A stretch of DNA of 64,000 bases, taken from NCBI GenBank assembly GCA_033856515.1, contig JAWVEY010000047.1, forward strand, positions 83,300 to 147,299, in the 5' to 3' direction. A model generated the notes under the pieces. The model ran no database searches. It saw nothing but the letters and a program-made list of their open reading frames with translations, and had not been told where the DNA came from. Position 1 is the stretch's first letter. The number at the start of each line of letters is the position of its first letter. The position numbers were made by a program, and so were the translations under genes. Positions 55,202 to 62,691 of the stretch are shown piece by piece. The DNA is from JALZKA01 sp033856515 (GTDB lineage: Bacteria; Actinomycetota; Thermoleophilia; Solirubrobacterales; 70-9).

Positions 55202-55963
55202 GTGCCGGAGGGCGACACGATCCATCGCGCGGCGCGGCGGATGGATGCTGCGCTTCGCGGCCGCGAGATCGTGCTGGCCGACGCCCCCAACCCACGCTCG
55301 CCCATCCACGGGCGCGCGAAGAAGCTCGAGGGCTCGGTGCTCGAGCTTGTCGAGGCGCGGGGCAAGCACCTCCTCGCTCACTTCTCTTCAGGCGACGTCA
55401 TCCACTCGCACCTGGGGATGAACGGGCGCTGGTTCATCGCGGCCGACGGGCAGATGCCGTACGGAAAGCCGTGGCTGGTCCTCTCGTCCGGGCGCGGCAT
55501 CGCCTCGCAGAACGGCGGCAAGCTCCTTAGGCTCATCACGGAATCGCGGGTCCGCAACGACCCCGGCCTGGCCCAGCTCGGCCCCGATCCCCTCGGCAAG
55601 TCGTTCGACGTTGCCGAGGCCGCGGCACGGCTTCGGCGCACGGGCGCCGGCCGCGAGATCGGTGACGCACTGCTCGACCAGCGGATCATCGCGGGCATCG
55701 GGAACGCGATCCGCAACGAGGCGCTCTTCCGAGCCGGGATCTCGCCACTTCGCCTGGTCTCAGAGCTCGACCCCGAGCAGCTCGAACGGATCGTGGCGGA
55801 GAACGAGCTGGTGATGCAGATCTCGATGAAAAAAGGCAAGCGGCCGCATTCGGTCTACCGAGCGAACCGGCGCGGCTGTCCCAAGTGCGGAGGGCGCATC
55901 GAGGTGCGAGGCCAGGGCGACGCCAACCGCATGGCGTACTGGTGCCCGTCCTGCCAGACGTGA
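55202..55963 (+). CDS. nei2: Fpg/Nei-family DNA glycosylase (Nei2-like)
   Basis: 253 residues, GTG start. Removes oxidised bases and nicks the DNA. N-terminal PEGDTIHRAA provides the catalytic Pro (after Met removal) and Glu; GKHLLAHFSSGDVIHSHLGM is the core strand block. The helix-two-turn-helix region contains DQRIIAGIGNAIRNEALF. The C-terminal zinc finger CPKCGGRIE to YWCPSCQT has four Cys. The PEGDT opening is that of actinobacterial Nei2 enzymes. Pairing with lhr suggests a shared repair role. Confidence 0.92.
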   Translation: MPEGDTIHRAARRMDAALRGREIVLADAPNPRSPIHGRAKKLEGSVLELVEARGKHLLAHFSSGDVIHSHLGMNGRWFIAADGQMPYGKPWLVLSSGRGIASQNGGKLLRLITESRVRNDPGLAQLGPDPLGKSFDVAEAAARLRRTGAGREIGDALLDQRIIAGIGNAIRNEALFRAGISPLRLVSELDPEQLERIVAENELVMQISMKKGKRPHSVYRANRRGCPKCGGRIEVRGQGDANRMAYWCPSCQT

Positions 55964-55964
55964 A

Positions 55965-55977
55965 GGGGGCAGTCCCC
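55965..55977. repeat. 13-nt palindrome, family III, imperfect unit
   Basis: GGGGGCAGTCCCC, one mismatch from GGGGAC-A-GTCCCC, directly after the nei2 stop and next to the 25-nt family III palindrome. Confidence 0.6.
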
Positions 55978-56002
55978 ACGCTTGGGGACAGTCCCCAAGC
56001 GT
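55978..56002. terminator. Perfect 25-nt palindrome, family III, between convergent genes
   Basis: Arms ACGCTTGGGGAC and GTCCCCAAGCGT (12 bp) around a central A. Spans nei2 (ends 55963) to the HD-GYP stop (56002). A symmetric 12-bp stem between convergent operons could terminate both directions. It has the same 12+1+12 architecture as the 28144 family I palindrome but a different sequence. Confidence 0.6.
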
Positions 56003-57114
56003 CAGCTCCGTCCCCCTTCGTCGAGCTGGGTCAGGAAGCCCTCGACGACCGATGGGTCGAACTGGGTCCCGGCGTTTCGTCGCAGCTCTTCGCGCGCCTC
56101 ATGGCTCGTCATCGCCGGGCGGTAGACGCGGTCGGTCGTCATCGCGTGCCATGCGTCGACGACGGAGATGATGCGGGCGCCGAGGGGGATAGCCGCGCCC
56201 TCGAGCCCGGACGGATACCCGCCCCCGTCCCAGCGCTCGTGGCTGTAGAGGACCAGGGGCCTGACGCGCTCCAGCGCGGGGATGGGCTTGAGGATCCGGG
56301 CTCCGGCCTCGGTGTGGCGCTGCATGACGTCTCGCTCGGCGTCCGTTAGCGCGGCCGGCTTTCTGAGGATCTCGTCGGGCACCGCGATCTTGCCGATGTC
56401 ATGGAAGATCGCCCCAAAGCGGAGGTCGTCCAGGTCCTGAGCCGGCACCCCCAGGCGCTCGCCAAGTGAAACGGCCAGCTCGGCGATCTCGCGCGCATGG
56501 TCGCCTGTGTAGTCGTCGCGCTCGTCCAGCGCGGTGGCGAGCGCCGCGGCAGTGCCCACCATCGTTTCCCGGAGCTCGCCGATCAGGCGCTCCCGCTCCT
56601 CCTCGCCCCACAGGCGCTGGAAAGCGAGGCTGACGCTGCGCATGACTGTCTCGAGCAGGGCCCGCTCGGCCTCGGGAAAGCCTTGGGTGTAGCGGCGAAC
56701 GACGCCGGCGACAAGGCCACGTCTCGGCAGCGGCTCCCCCGCGCAGAGGAGGGCCGAGCGACCGCCGCGGTCCAGCAGGTCCTCGCCCCCTGCCACGACG
56801 GCGCGCTCTGAGACGAGCGCCTCCAGGACCGCTCCCCAGTGGGCCAGCGTGCCCGGATCGGGGGAGGCGCCCAGCGCGGCAAGGATCCGCCAGTCCGACT
56901 CGGCTGGGGCTGTCTCGGCCAGGAAAACGAGCTCTGCCTCGTAGGCCTCGCTCAACTCCTCGACAAGTTCGCGCGCGAGGTCGCCGGGCGTGCTAGCCGC
57001 GTTGACCATGGCCATGATCTCGGCTCGCCGCAAGGCCTCGACGAAGCGGCGACGCATCGCGTCCATCTCTTCCTCCGCGGTTGGATCAGGCGAGGACGAC
57101 GACGACCAGGGCAT
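56002..57114 (-). CDS. HD-GYP domain protein with N-terminal GAF-like region
   Basis: 370 residues. The HD-GYP domain (about 205-365) hydrolyses cyclic di-GMP: HAREIAELAV, FHDIGKIAVPDEILRKPAAL, ILKPIPALERVRPLVLYSHE and RWDGGGYPSGL keep the HD and GYP signatures. The first ~200 residues resemble a GAF-type sensory domain (LVEELSEAYEAELVFLAETA onward). ATG 57114 has AAGGAGA upstream and lies 28 nt inside the end of the FIST gene, so the two are translationally linked. No membrane segment. Confidence 0.88.
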   Translation of the reverse strand: MPWSSSSSPDPTAEEEMDAMRRRFVEALRRAEIMAMVNAASTPGDLARELVEELSEAYEAELVFLAETAPAESDWRILAALGASPDPGTLAHWGAVLEALVSERAVVAGGEDLLDRGGRSALLCAGEPLPRRGLVAGVVRRYTQGFPEAERALLETVMRSVSLAFQRLWGEEERERLIGELRETMVGTAAALATALDERDDYTGDHAREIAELAVSLGERLGVPAQDLDDLRFGAIFHDIGKIAVPDEILRKPAALTDAERDVMQRHTEAGARILKPIPALERVRPLVLYSHERWDGGGYPSGLEGAAIPLGARIISVVDAWHAMTTDRVYRPAMTSHEAREELRRNAGTQFDPSVVEGFLTQLDEGGRS

Positions 57115-58252
57115 GGTTGCGGTCTCCTTTCGCTCCCCTGATCCGTGCGATCTCCCCGTGAGTGAAGAGCCCGGCGAGCGGGGGCCGGCCGCCGGGGAAT
57201 GCATTGAGGATTCCGTCGACCTCGTGCGAGAGGGAATCGGCCGCGGCCCTCTTTCTCCCGGCGCAGTCGAAGACGAGCGCCGCGCGGGCAGGCGCCTCCC
57301 CCAGCGAAGCGATGGCTTCTGAGACTCCCTGCCCCGCGGTTGCGACGACGGCCTCGGGGGTCTCGCGGGTGAACATGACCGCCGCGTTCTCCGGCACCCG
57401 GGTGGCGCAGACGAGGCTGGTGCCGTCCCGCCCCAGGATGTGACGGATTCGCTCGCTCCGGTTCAGCTCCGGCTGGGCCAGGGGGTGCGTCACCGCGAGC
57501 GCTTCGAAGTCGCCATCGTCCATCGCGACACCCGCGAAGCCCGTCTCCTCGAGGAAGACGTCCAGCGCCGGGCGGCCGTTCAGCTCGGTGATGACTCGGT
57601 CCTCCGAGCTGGTGACGATCGCGGGGGTGCCGATCATGTGGCACCCGTGCACCTGACTGAGGCCGATCTCGAAATCGGAGCCAAGCGCGACGGCCACGAC
57701 TCCCTTCTCGATCGCCTCATCGCCGGCGAGCTGGAACGGCTCGGCGCCACCGCCCGCTCCGCCGGCGAGCCGGACCTCCGGGCCCGCCACCCCATAGGCG
57801 CCCGCCACGGCGTCTGCCTGGTCGCCGGTTCGGGTGTCGAGGAACAGGAGCAGGATCGTGTTGCGGGCCGTCACGCCGGCAAGCGCATCGTCAGCCGCGT
57901 CGCGCGTTGCGGCGCGCAGGTTCGAGCCTGCGTCCCGGCCCACCCCGATGCCGACCGATACCGAATTTGAGAGCGCAAGCGCCGCGCAGCCATTCTCGAT
58001 CGCGCCCGCGGCGCCAATCGATCCGTTCCCGCTGATTCCCACGATCGGTGCTCCGGCTTCATTCGAGGCGCTAGCCGCGTCGAGCTCCCCCGCGGCGCAG
58101 CCCGAGGGAAAGGCGAACACGACGGAGGGCGCGCCGTCGAGGCCAGCGCTCGCCTGGGCAACGGCCTCAGCGAACGCCCCTGAACCGCTGGCGGCCCCCG
58201 CCGCCGCAAGCGGCGTCGCCCGAACTCCCCTCTCGATCGATGTTTCTTCCAT
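57086..58252 (-). CDS. FIST domain sensory protein
   Basis: 388 residues. FIST_N (about 25-215: APSVVFAFPSGCAAGELDAA, IVGISGNGSIGAAG, VSVGIGVGRDAGSN) and FIST_C (about 220-380: LNGRPALDVFLEETGFAGVA, GILNAFPGGRPPLAGLFTHG, EIARI). FIST is a ligand-sensing domain usually placed near signalling enzymes. Here the HD-GYP gene overlaps its end by 29 nt, suggesting control of cyclic di-GMP. Start ATG 58252, weak ribosome site. Divergent from the Crp-family gene. Confidence 0.87.
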   Translation of the reverse strand: MEETSIERGVRATPLAAAGAASGSGAFAEAVAQASAGLDGAPSVVFAFPSGCAAGELDAASASNEAGAPIVGISGNGSIGAAGAIENGCAALALSNSVSVGIGVGRDAGSNLRAATRDAADDALAGVTARNTILLLFLDTRTGDQADAVAGAYGVAGPEVRLAGGAGGGAEPFQLAGDEAIEKGVVAVALGSDFEIGLSQVHGCHMIGTPAIVTSSEDRVITELNGRPALDVFLEETGFAGVAMDDGDFEALAVTHPLAQPELNRSERIRHILGRDGTSLVCATRVPENAAVMFTRETPEAVVATAGQGVSEAIASLGEAPARAALVFDCAGRKRAAADSLSHEVDGILNAFPGGRPPLAGLFTHGEIARIRGAKGDRNHALVVVVLA

Positions 58253-58344
58253 CGTCAGTTCCAGGTATGACCATACGCCCTCTAGTCGCGGTTCCGACGC
58301 CCGCTGCGGGATACTTGAAAGTGGATGCACGCTAGGAGCGACGG

Positions 58345-59037
58345 GTGAGCGGACTGGGGAGCGAGACGCGTGACCTGCTTGCGCGGGTACCGCTGTTCGC
58401 GGACATGTCCCCGGACGAGCTCGACCGCATCGTCTCGGTCGCAATCCCGCGGGCATTTCCGAAGGGCGTGCGGGTCTTCCACGAGGGGGACGACTCGGAC
58501 GCCTGTTACGTGGTCCGCTCCGGCGACCTGCGAGTGACCCGCGAGCACTCCGACGGCAGGGCCATTGCCCTGGCAACGCTCAGCTCCGGGGACTTCTTCG
58601 GCGAGTTGGCGATGCTCGACGGTGGCGCGCGCTCGGCGAGCGTCGAGACGCTGTCCGACGCCGAGCTCCTGGCGCTGCCCGCGATGGATATGCGCCGGGT
58701 GATCTCCCAGCACGGCGACATCGCCGCGAAGCTCATCGTCGCCCTGACGCGGCGCCTGCGCGAGACAAACGAGCGCGTCGCCCGCCAGTCCTTCCAAACC
58801 GTGCCGAGCCGCGTGGCGGGCGTGCTGAACCAGCTCGTCGCCGAGGAGTCGATCCCCGAGGATCGCGACGGGATCACGGTGCGGATGACCCAGGCCGATC
58901 TCGCTCAGCTGGCCGGCACGTCGCGCGAGAGCGTCTCGCGCTTCCTCGCGACCCTTGAGCGCGCCGGAGTCGTTGCCGTGGGCCGCGGGCGGGTGACGAT
59001 CCTCGAGCCGCGCCGCTTGCGCGCCTACATCTTCTAG
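58345..59037 (+). CDS. Crp/Fnr-family transcriptional regulator
   Basis: 230 residues. N-terminal cNMP-binding beta-roll: FPKGVRVFHEGDDSDACYVV, SSGDFFGELAMLDGGARSAS (the phosphate-binding cassette with GELA and RSAS matches cAMP-binding Crp). Dimer helix, then winged HTH MTQADLAQLAGTSRESVSRF. No Fnr-type Cys cluster. GTG start; TAGGAG lies 6 nt upstream, an imperfect -10. Divergent from FIST/HD-GYP and convergent with the sulfatase gene, 3 bp apart. Confidence 0.9.
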   Translation: MSGLGSETRDLLARVPLFADMSPDELDRIVSVAIPRAFPKGVRVFHEGDDSDACYVVRSGDLRVTREHSDGRAIALATLSSGDFFGELAMLDGGARSASVETLSDAELLALPAMDMRRVISQHGDIAAKLIVALTRRLRETNERVARQSFQTVPSRVAGVLNQLVAEESIPEDRDGITVRMTQADLAQLAGTSRESVSRFLATLERAGVVAVGRGRVTILEPRRLRAYIF

Positions 59038-59040
59038 GGG

Positions 59041-60561
59041 TCAGCAAAAAGGCAGGCCGGCTTGTTGCGGGTCCCTGCCCTCGATGCCCGAGCACTTCGT
59101 GAGCCGGTCCACCAGCTTGTCCAGTCGCGCGGCGTCGTCCCGGGCTTCCTCGGTCGGATCGCCGAACAGCCTGTTCTGAAGCTGGCTCGGATCGTCGCGC
59201 AGGTCGTAGAGCTCCTTCTCGGGCGTCCGGCAGTCGCCGTGAACCCGTCCGTACCACCGGATGTAGGTCTCCTTGCCCCGATAGACACCCTCGTAGCCAA
59301 CGCACTGTTTTTTCAGATGAACCCCGATCGGGCGGTGGTTTGGCCAGCGCCCGTCGTTGCCCTCCATCAGGCCCACGATCGAGCGGCCGTCCATGATGCG
59401 GCAGTCGCCGCTCTCAGTGCACGGCTCGGCGTCCGCGAGGTCGAGAATCGTCGGCGCGAGGTCGATGTTCGCGACGGGTTCGCTGATATGAGCGATGTCG
59501 CCGCCCAGGATCTTGCGCGGCACGTGCACGATCATGGGGACTCGGACGGTCTCGACGTATGGCAAGCCCTTCCCCTTCGCGATCCTGTGCTCGCCGAAGA
59601 AGTACCCGTTATCCGATACGTAGAAGATCACGGTGTCGTCGTCGATCCCGAGCTCGCGCAGCGTCTCCCGGATGTCGTGAACTCCTGCGTCGACCTCCTG
59701 CATTGCCGCGTACGTGCACCTGATCCGGTCCGCGGCATGCGCGGCGAAGTTCTCGCTGAGCGGTTCACGCCTCCGCACTCGCTTCGGCTTGTCGCTGACG
59801 TTGGCCTCGTTGAAGCTGTCGCTCAGCACGACGGGCTCATTGCGGACGTCCCGCCATGCTCCTGGAAGGAGGGTGGGGGCGTCCCGCCTGCAATGCGCGT
59901 CCTTCGAGTTCCGCACGTGCGGCGCAAAGTAGGAGGTCCACAAGAAGAAGGGGCTTTCGGCCTCCTCGCGGATGAAGTCCTGGCTCTCCTTGGTCACCAC
60001 GGTCGTCGAGTAGTTCTCACGCTCCTCTCCGGCGGTCTCCACGATGCCCTGATTCGAGATCGAGTAGTTGAAGTAGCCGGTCGGCTGCATCAGCTCGAAC
60101 CACGAGTCCCACCCGCCTGCGGGCGCGGGCGCGGGGGCGTACTCGTTCAAGTACTTCCCGACGAAACCGGTGCTGTAGCCGGCGTTCTGGAGCCAGGCGG
60201 GAAGCGTGTTGTCCGGCTCCTTGAGAAACCGCCAGTCGTTTTGAAGGACGCCGTGGTTGTGTGGGTATTGGCCTGTAAGAAATCCGGCCCGCGCCGGGCA
60301 GCAGAGAGGCGGGGATGCATAGCCGCGAAGCTGGGTGCCGGTTCCGCCCTGCGTCAACGCGAAGGTGTGCGGCATTCTCTCCTTCGAGAAAGTGTTGAGC
60401 GCCTGGTCATCGACCATCACCACGATCACATTCGGATCGTTCGATCCGCGCGCGATGTCCTGTCCGACTGCGCGCGTGGTGCCTGGATGCAGCCAGATAG
60501 CGAGCGCGATTACGGCGAGCGCCCCTGCCACCAGGACCCGCGCATTTGGCACCGAAGACAA
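59041..60561 (-). CDS. Exported type I sulfatase
   Basis: 506 residues. Signal/anchor segment ARVLVAGALAVIALAIWLHP at the N-terminus. The active-site signature CCPARAGFLTGQ contains Cys-x-Pro-x-Arg for formylglycine formation; NVIVVMVDDQALNTF supplies the first metal-ligand Asp pair and FYVSDNGYFFGEHR a distal site. Similar to exported arylsulfatase/GlcNAc-sulfatase-like enzymes. Different clade from the 1440 sulfatase. The start is TTG 60561: TAGACT stands exactly 6 nt upstream; GTG 60552 is a possible alternative. Confidence 0.88.
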   Translation of the reverse strand: MSSVPNARVLVAGALAVIALAIWLHPGTTRAVGQDIARGSNDPNVIVVMVDDQALNTFSKERMPHTFALTQGGTGTQLRGYASPPLCCPARAGFLTGQYPHNHGVLQNDWRFLKEPDNTLPAWLQNAGYSTGFVGKYLNEYAPAPAPAGGWDSWFELMQPTGYFNYSISNQGIVETAGEERENYSTTVVTKESQDFIREEAESPFFLWTSYFAPHVRNSKDAHCRRDAPTLLPGAWRDVRNEPVVLSDSFNEANVSDKPKRVRRREPLSENFAAHAADRIRCTYAAMQEVDAGVHDIRETLRELGIDDDTVIFYVSDNGYFFGEHRIAKGKGLPYVETVRVPMIVHVPRKILGGDIAHISEPVANIDLAPTILDLADAEPCTESGDCRIMDGRSIVGLMEGNDGRWPNHRPIGVHLKKQCVGYEGVYRGKETYIRWYGRVHGDCRTPEKELYDLRDDPSQLQNRLFGDPTEEARDDAARLDKLVDRLTKCSGIEGRDPQQAGLPFC

Positions 60562-60567
60562 GCAGCG

Positions 60568-60573
60568 AGTCTA
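60568..60573 (-). promoter_or_regulatory. Candidate -10 box for the exported sulfatase
   Basis: TAGACT on the minus strand, 6 nt before TTG 60561. Shares a 24-bp divergent spacer with pcm. Confidence 0.45.
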
Positions 60574-60584
60574 AAGAGAAGCCC

Positions 60585-61271
60585 ATGGCCGACACTCCTG
60601 AAAACAACTCCCTCCGACGGCAGGCGATGGTTTCAAAGCAGCTTCGCGCCGGCGGGATCGGTGACGAGCGGGTGCTGGCCGCGATGGGCCGCGTGCCGCG
60701 AGAGGAGTTCGTGCCCGAGGAGCTGCGCGAGCACGCCTACGTCGACGGCGCGCTTCCGATCCGTCACGGGCAGACGATCTCCCAGCCCTGGGTGGTCGCC
60801 GCGATCTGCTCGGCCCTCCAGCTCCATGGCGGCGAGCGGGTCCTCGACGTCGGCGGCGGCGCGGGCTACTCGACCGCGGTCATTGCGGATCTGGTGCGCC
60901 CGGGTGGTCATGTGCGCTCGTACGAGCTGGTCGAGGCGCTGGCGATACGGGCCGAGGCGACCCTCGCCCACCTCGGATACGACGAAGCCGAGGTGCGCTG
61001 GGGCGACGGCGCCAAGTCGACAGGAGAGATGTGGGATGCGATCGCCGTGCATGCCGCGGCACCAGAGGTTCCGGGGCCGCTGATCGATTCGCTCAAGCCG
61101 GGCGGGCGGTTGGTGCTGCCCGTCGCCAACTGGCGAGCGGACGTCCTGACTGCTTTCAGGCGCACGGACGACGGCTCCGGCGACGACGTGAGGCTTGAAC
61201 AGACGGAGATCGCGGAGTGCCGGTTCGTCCCGCTCCTCGGAGAATCGGGATTTCGTTCCCGCGACAGATAG
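60585..61271 (+). CDS. pcm: Protein-L-isoaspartate O-methyltransferase
   Basis: 228 residues. Repairs isoaspartyl residues in aged proteins using SAM. The N-terminal block RVLAAMGRVPREEFVPEELR and ALPIRHGQTISQPWVVAAIC is diagnostic; the SAM motif is VLDVGGGAGYSTAVIA, followed by GDGAKSTGEMWDAIAVHAAA. ATG 60585 has AAAGAGAAG upstream. The usual pcm neighbour surE is absent here. Confidence 0.9.
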   Translation: MADTPENNSLRRQAMVSKQLRAGGIGDERVLAAMGRVPREEFVPEELREHAYVDGALPIRHGQTISQPWVVAAICSALQLHGGERVLDVGGGAGYSTAVIADLVRPGGHVRSYELVEALAIRAEATLAHLGYDEAEVRWGDGAKSTGEMWDAIAVHAAAPEVPGPLIDSLKPGGRLVLPVANWRADVLTAFRRTDDGSGDDVRLEQTEIAECRFVPLLGESGFRSRDR

Positions 61272-61274
61272 GCT
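61269..61274 (+). promoter_or_regulatory. Candidate -10 box for the ASCH gene
   Basis: TAGGCT uses the pcm stop codon as its first three bases and ends 8 nt before GTG 61283. Confidence 0.4.
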
Positions 61275-61282
61275 CCCGCACG

Positions 61283-61684
61283 GTGACTGCCCTTCTCGCC
61301 CTCAACTTCTTCTCAACGGCCTTCATCGATCAGCTCAAGCGAGGCCGCAAGACCGCCACGATCCGGCTCGGCGACAAGGCGCACAAGTATCAGGCCGGCC
61401 AGGTCGTGTGGATCACCGTCGGCTACCAGCACTCGCCCCGCGAGAAGATCTTTTCAGCCGTAATCGACGACGTCGAGGTGAAGCGGATCAAGGACCTCTC
61501 GCCGCGCGACATCGAGCACGACAACCCCGAGTTCCGCTCGGTCGACCAGACCGTCGGCTTCCTCGAGCAGATCTACCGGCGCGAGGTGACTCTCGACGAC
61601 ACCTGCACGATCGTGCGCTTCTCGCAGATCATCGAGCCGGCCGCGCCGCAGCTCGGCAACGGCGGCACGCCGCACCGCAACTAG
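61283..61684 (+). CDS. ASCH-domain protein (PUA-like fold)
   Basis: 133 residues. LNFFSTAFIDQLKRGRKTAT then IRLGDKAHKYQAGQVVWITV shows the ASCH signature G-x-KT-x-T-x-R-x-GD. The fold binds RNA or nucleosides in other ASCH proteins; the exact role here is unknown. GTG start supported by its -10 box. Its TAG stop shares CTAG (61681-61684) with the convergent small membrane gene. Confidence 0.82.
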   Translation: MTALLALNFFSTAFIDQLKRGRKTATIRLGDKAHKYQAGQVVWITVGYQHSPREKIFSAVIDDVEVKRIKDLSPRDIEHDNPEFRSVDQTVGFLEQIYRREVTLDDTCTIVRFSQIIEPAAPQLGNGGTPHRN

Positions 61685-61860
61685 GAAGTTCCAGCCAGAC
61701 GGCCCACAAAGTCGCGTAGCCGCCCTGTTTCCGCCGCGTGGCGAAGCCAGACTGCAACCAGCGGAACGATCACGAGCCCGCCGAATGGCTTGCCCGAGCT
61801 GGACAGCCAGATGACGACAGCCATGACCGCAACGGTGTATCCGAGGCGCAGCGCAAGCAT
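61681..61860 (-). CDS. Small membrane protein, 59 residues
   Basis: Two hydrophobic segments (LRLGYTVAVMAVVIWLSS and PFGGLVIVPLVAVWL) joined by a short SGKPF loop, then a basic tail (RHAAETGRLRDFVGRLAGTS). Although short, it is supported by TACACT 7 nt before ATG 61860 and by the shared CTAG stop with the ASCH gene. Function unknown. Confidence 0.55.
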   Translation of the reverse strand: MLALRLGYTVAVMAVVIWLSSSGKPFGGLVIVPLVAVWLRHAAETGRLRDFVGRLAGTS

Positions 61861-61867
61861 GGCTTCG

Positions 61868-61873
61868 AGTGTA
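61868..61873 (-). promoter_or_regulatory. Candidate -10 box for the 59-residue membrane protein
   Basis: TACACT on the minus strand, 7 nt before ATG 61860. Confidence 0.4.
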
Positions 61874-61906
61874 AGCCGGGTCGGGCACGGGCGCAAGTCA
61901 CGCCGG

Positions 61907-61912
61907 TAGCGT
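61907..61912 (+). promoter_or_regulatory. Candidate -10 box for the SRPBCC gene
   Basis: TAGCGT, 7 nt before GTG 61920. Confidence 0.45.
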
Positions 61913-61919
61913 TCCGGCC

Positions 61920-62393
61920 GTGCCGGCATACCGCTTTTCGACAACCTGGGTGCTGGAGGCAGATCGCGAGCTCGTCTGGGACGCGATCTACGACTCGGAC
62001 TCGTGGCCCGAGTGGTGGCGCGGGGTGACGAAGACCGAGCGGCTCGCCGAGGGCGATGCCAGCGGGGTGGGCCAGCGGGGTGCCTATCACTGGCGCGCGA
62101 GGCTCCCCTACACCGTGCGTTTCGAGATCGCCTCGACCCTGGTCGACCGCCCGTACAGACTCGGTGGCGACGCCTCGGGCGAGTTGGCGGGCACCGGGTT
62201 CTGGCGGTTCTACGAGGAGGCGGGTACGACGGCGGTCGTCTACGACTGGAACGTCAGGACGACGAAGGCGTGGATGAACCTCGTCGCCCCGGTCGCGAAG
62301 CCGATCTTCCGCGCGAACCACGACTGGGTGATGCACAACGGCGGCGAAGGGCTGGCGAAGCTGCTGGGCGCAAAGCTGCTGCTGAACGACTAG
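61920..62393 (+). CDS. SRPBCC (START-like) protein
   Basis: 157 residues. FSTTWVLEADRELVWDAIYD and SDSWPEWWRGVTKTE are the typical N-terminal strands/helix of polyketide-cyclase/coenzyme-Q-binding-like SRPBCC proteins; WRFYEEAGTTAVVYDWNVRT and the C-terminal helix NHDWVMHNGGEGLAKLLGAK complete the fold, which encloses a hydrophobic pocket for a lipid-like ligand. Ligand unknown. GTG start supported by its -10 box. Confidence 0.85.
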   Translation: MPAYRFSTTWVLEADRELVWDAIYDSDSWPEWWRGVTKTERLAEGDASGVGQRGAYHWRARLPYTVRFEIASTLVDRPYRLGGDASGELAGTGFWRFYEEAGTTAVVYDWNVRTTKAWMNLVAPVAKPIFRANHDWVMHNGGEGLAKLLGAKLLLND

Positions 62394-62406
62394 GGCTCGG
62401 GCCGCT

Positions 62407-62460
62407 CGGCAAGACGAACAACGGCGCGAATCGCCGCGGCAAGACGAACAACGGCAGCAA
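62407..62460. repeat. Two-copy direct repeat, 30-bp period
   Basis: CGGCAAGACGAACAACGGC at 62407-62425 recurs exactly at 62437-62455. The units then diverge (GCGAATCGC against AGCAATAAA). Function unknown. Confidence 0.65.
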
Positions 62461-62537
62461 TAAAGGGGAGACATGGAGCCGTGCGCCCGTTCCGGCGCCC
62501 ATTTGCGATACCGCACTCGCAACCTCGAAACCGCAAT

Positions 62538-62580
62538 GAGTGGAGGGTTGTACGTCTATAAGCCGTCGAAGTCTCCACTC
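62538..62580. repeat. Inverted repeat downstream of clpP
   Basis: GAGTGGAG (62538-62545) and CTCCACTC (62573-62580), 8-bp arms, 27-nt loop. GGTTG follows the first arm and CAACC follows the second, so a pseudoknot-like second pairing is possible. Confidence 0.3.
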
Positions 62581-62691
62581 AACCGCGAATCGGCCTCCAC
62601 GAGCCTCGCGAAGCGCCCCGGCGCCTCAACCCTCCCCTTATTGCCGCCGTTGTTCGAAGCGCCAGCACACTTCGGCCCTAGCGAGCGCGGA

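Larger units (their letters stand above)
62394..62691. other. 298-bp stretch without a convincing gene
   Basis: Lies between the SRPBCC gene and the clpP stop. Contents: a 30-bp tandem repeat (62407-62460), an 8-bp inverted repeat (62538-62545 with 62573-62580) with a 27-nt loop, and low-complexity GC-rich sequence. Short open frames cross it on both strands but none has a ribosome site or -10 box in the usual position. Confidence 0.6.

Noticed and set aside
59037..59044. GGGGTCAG, half of a family II palindrome after the Crp-family gene
   Set aside because: No second arm; composed of the gap and stop codons of two convergent genes.
62003..62539. Frame overlapping the SRPBCC gene that encodes GKTNNG repeats
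   Set aside because: Out of frame with a well-supported gene for most of its length; the repeat motif comes from the 30-bp DNA repeat.
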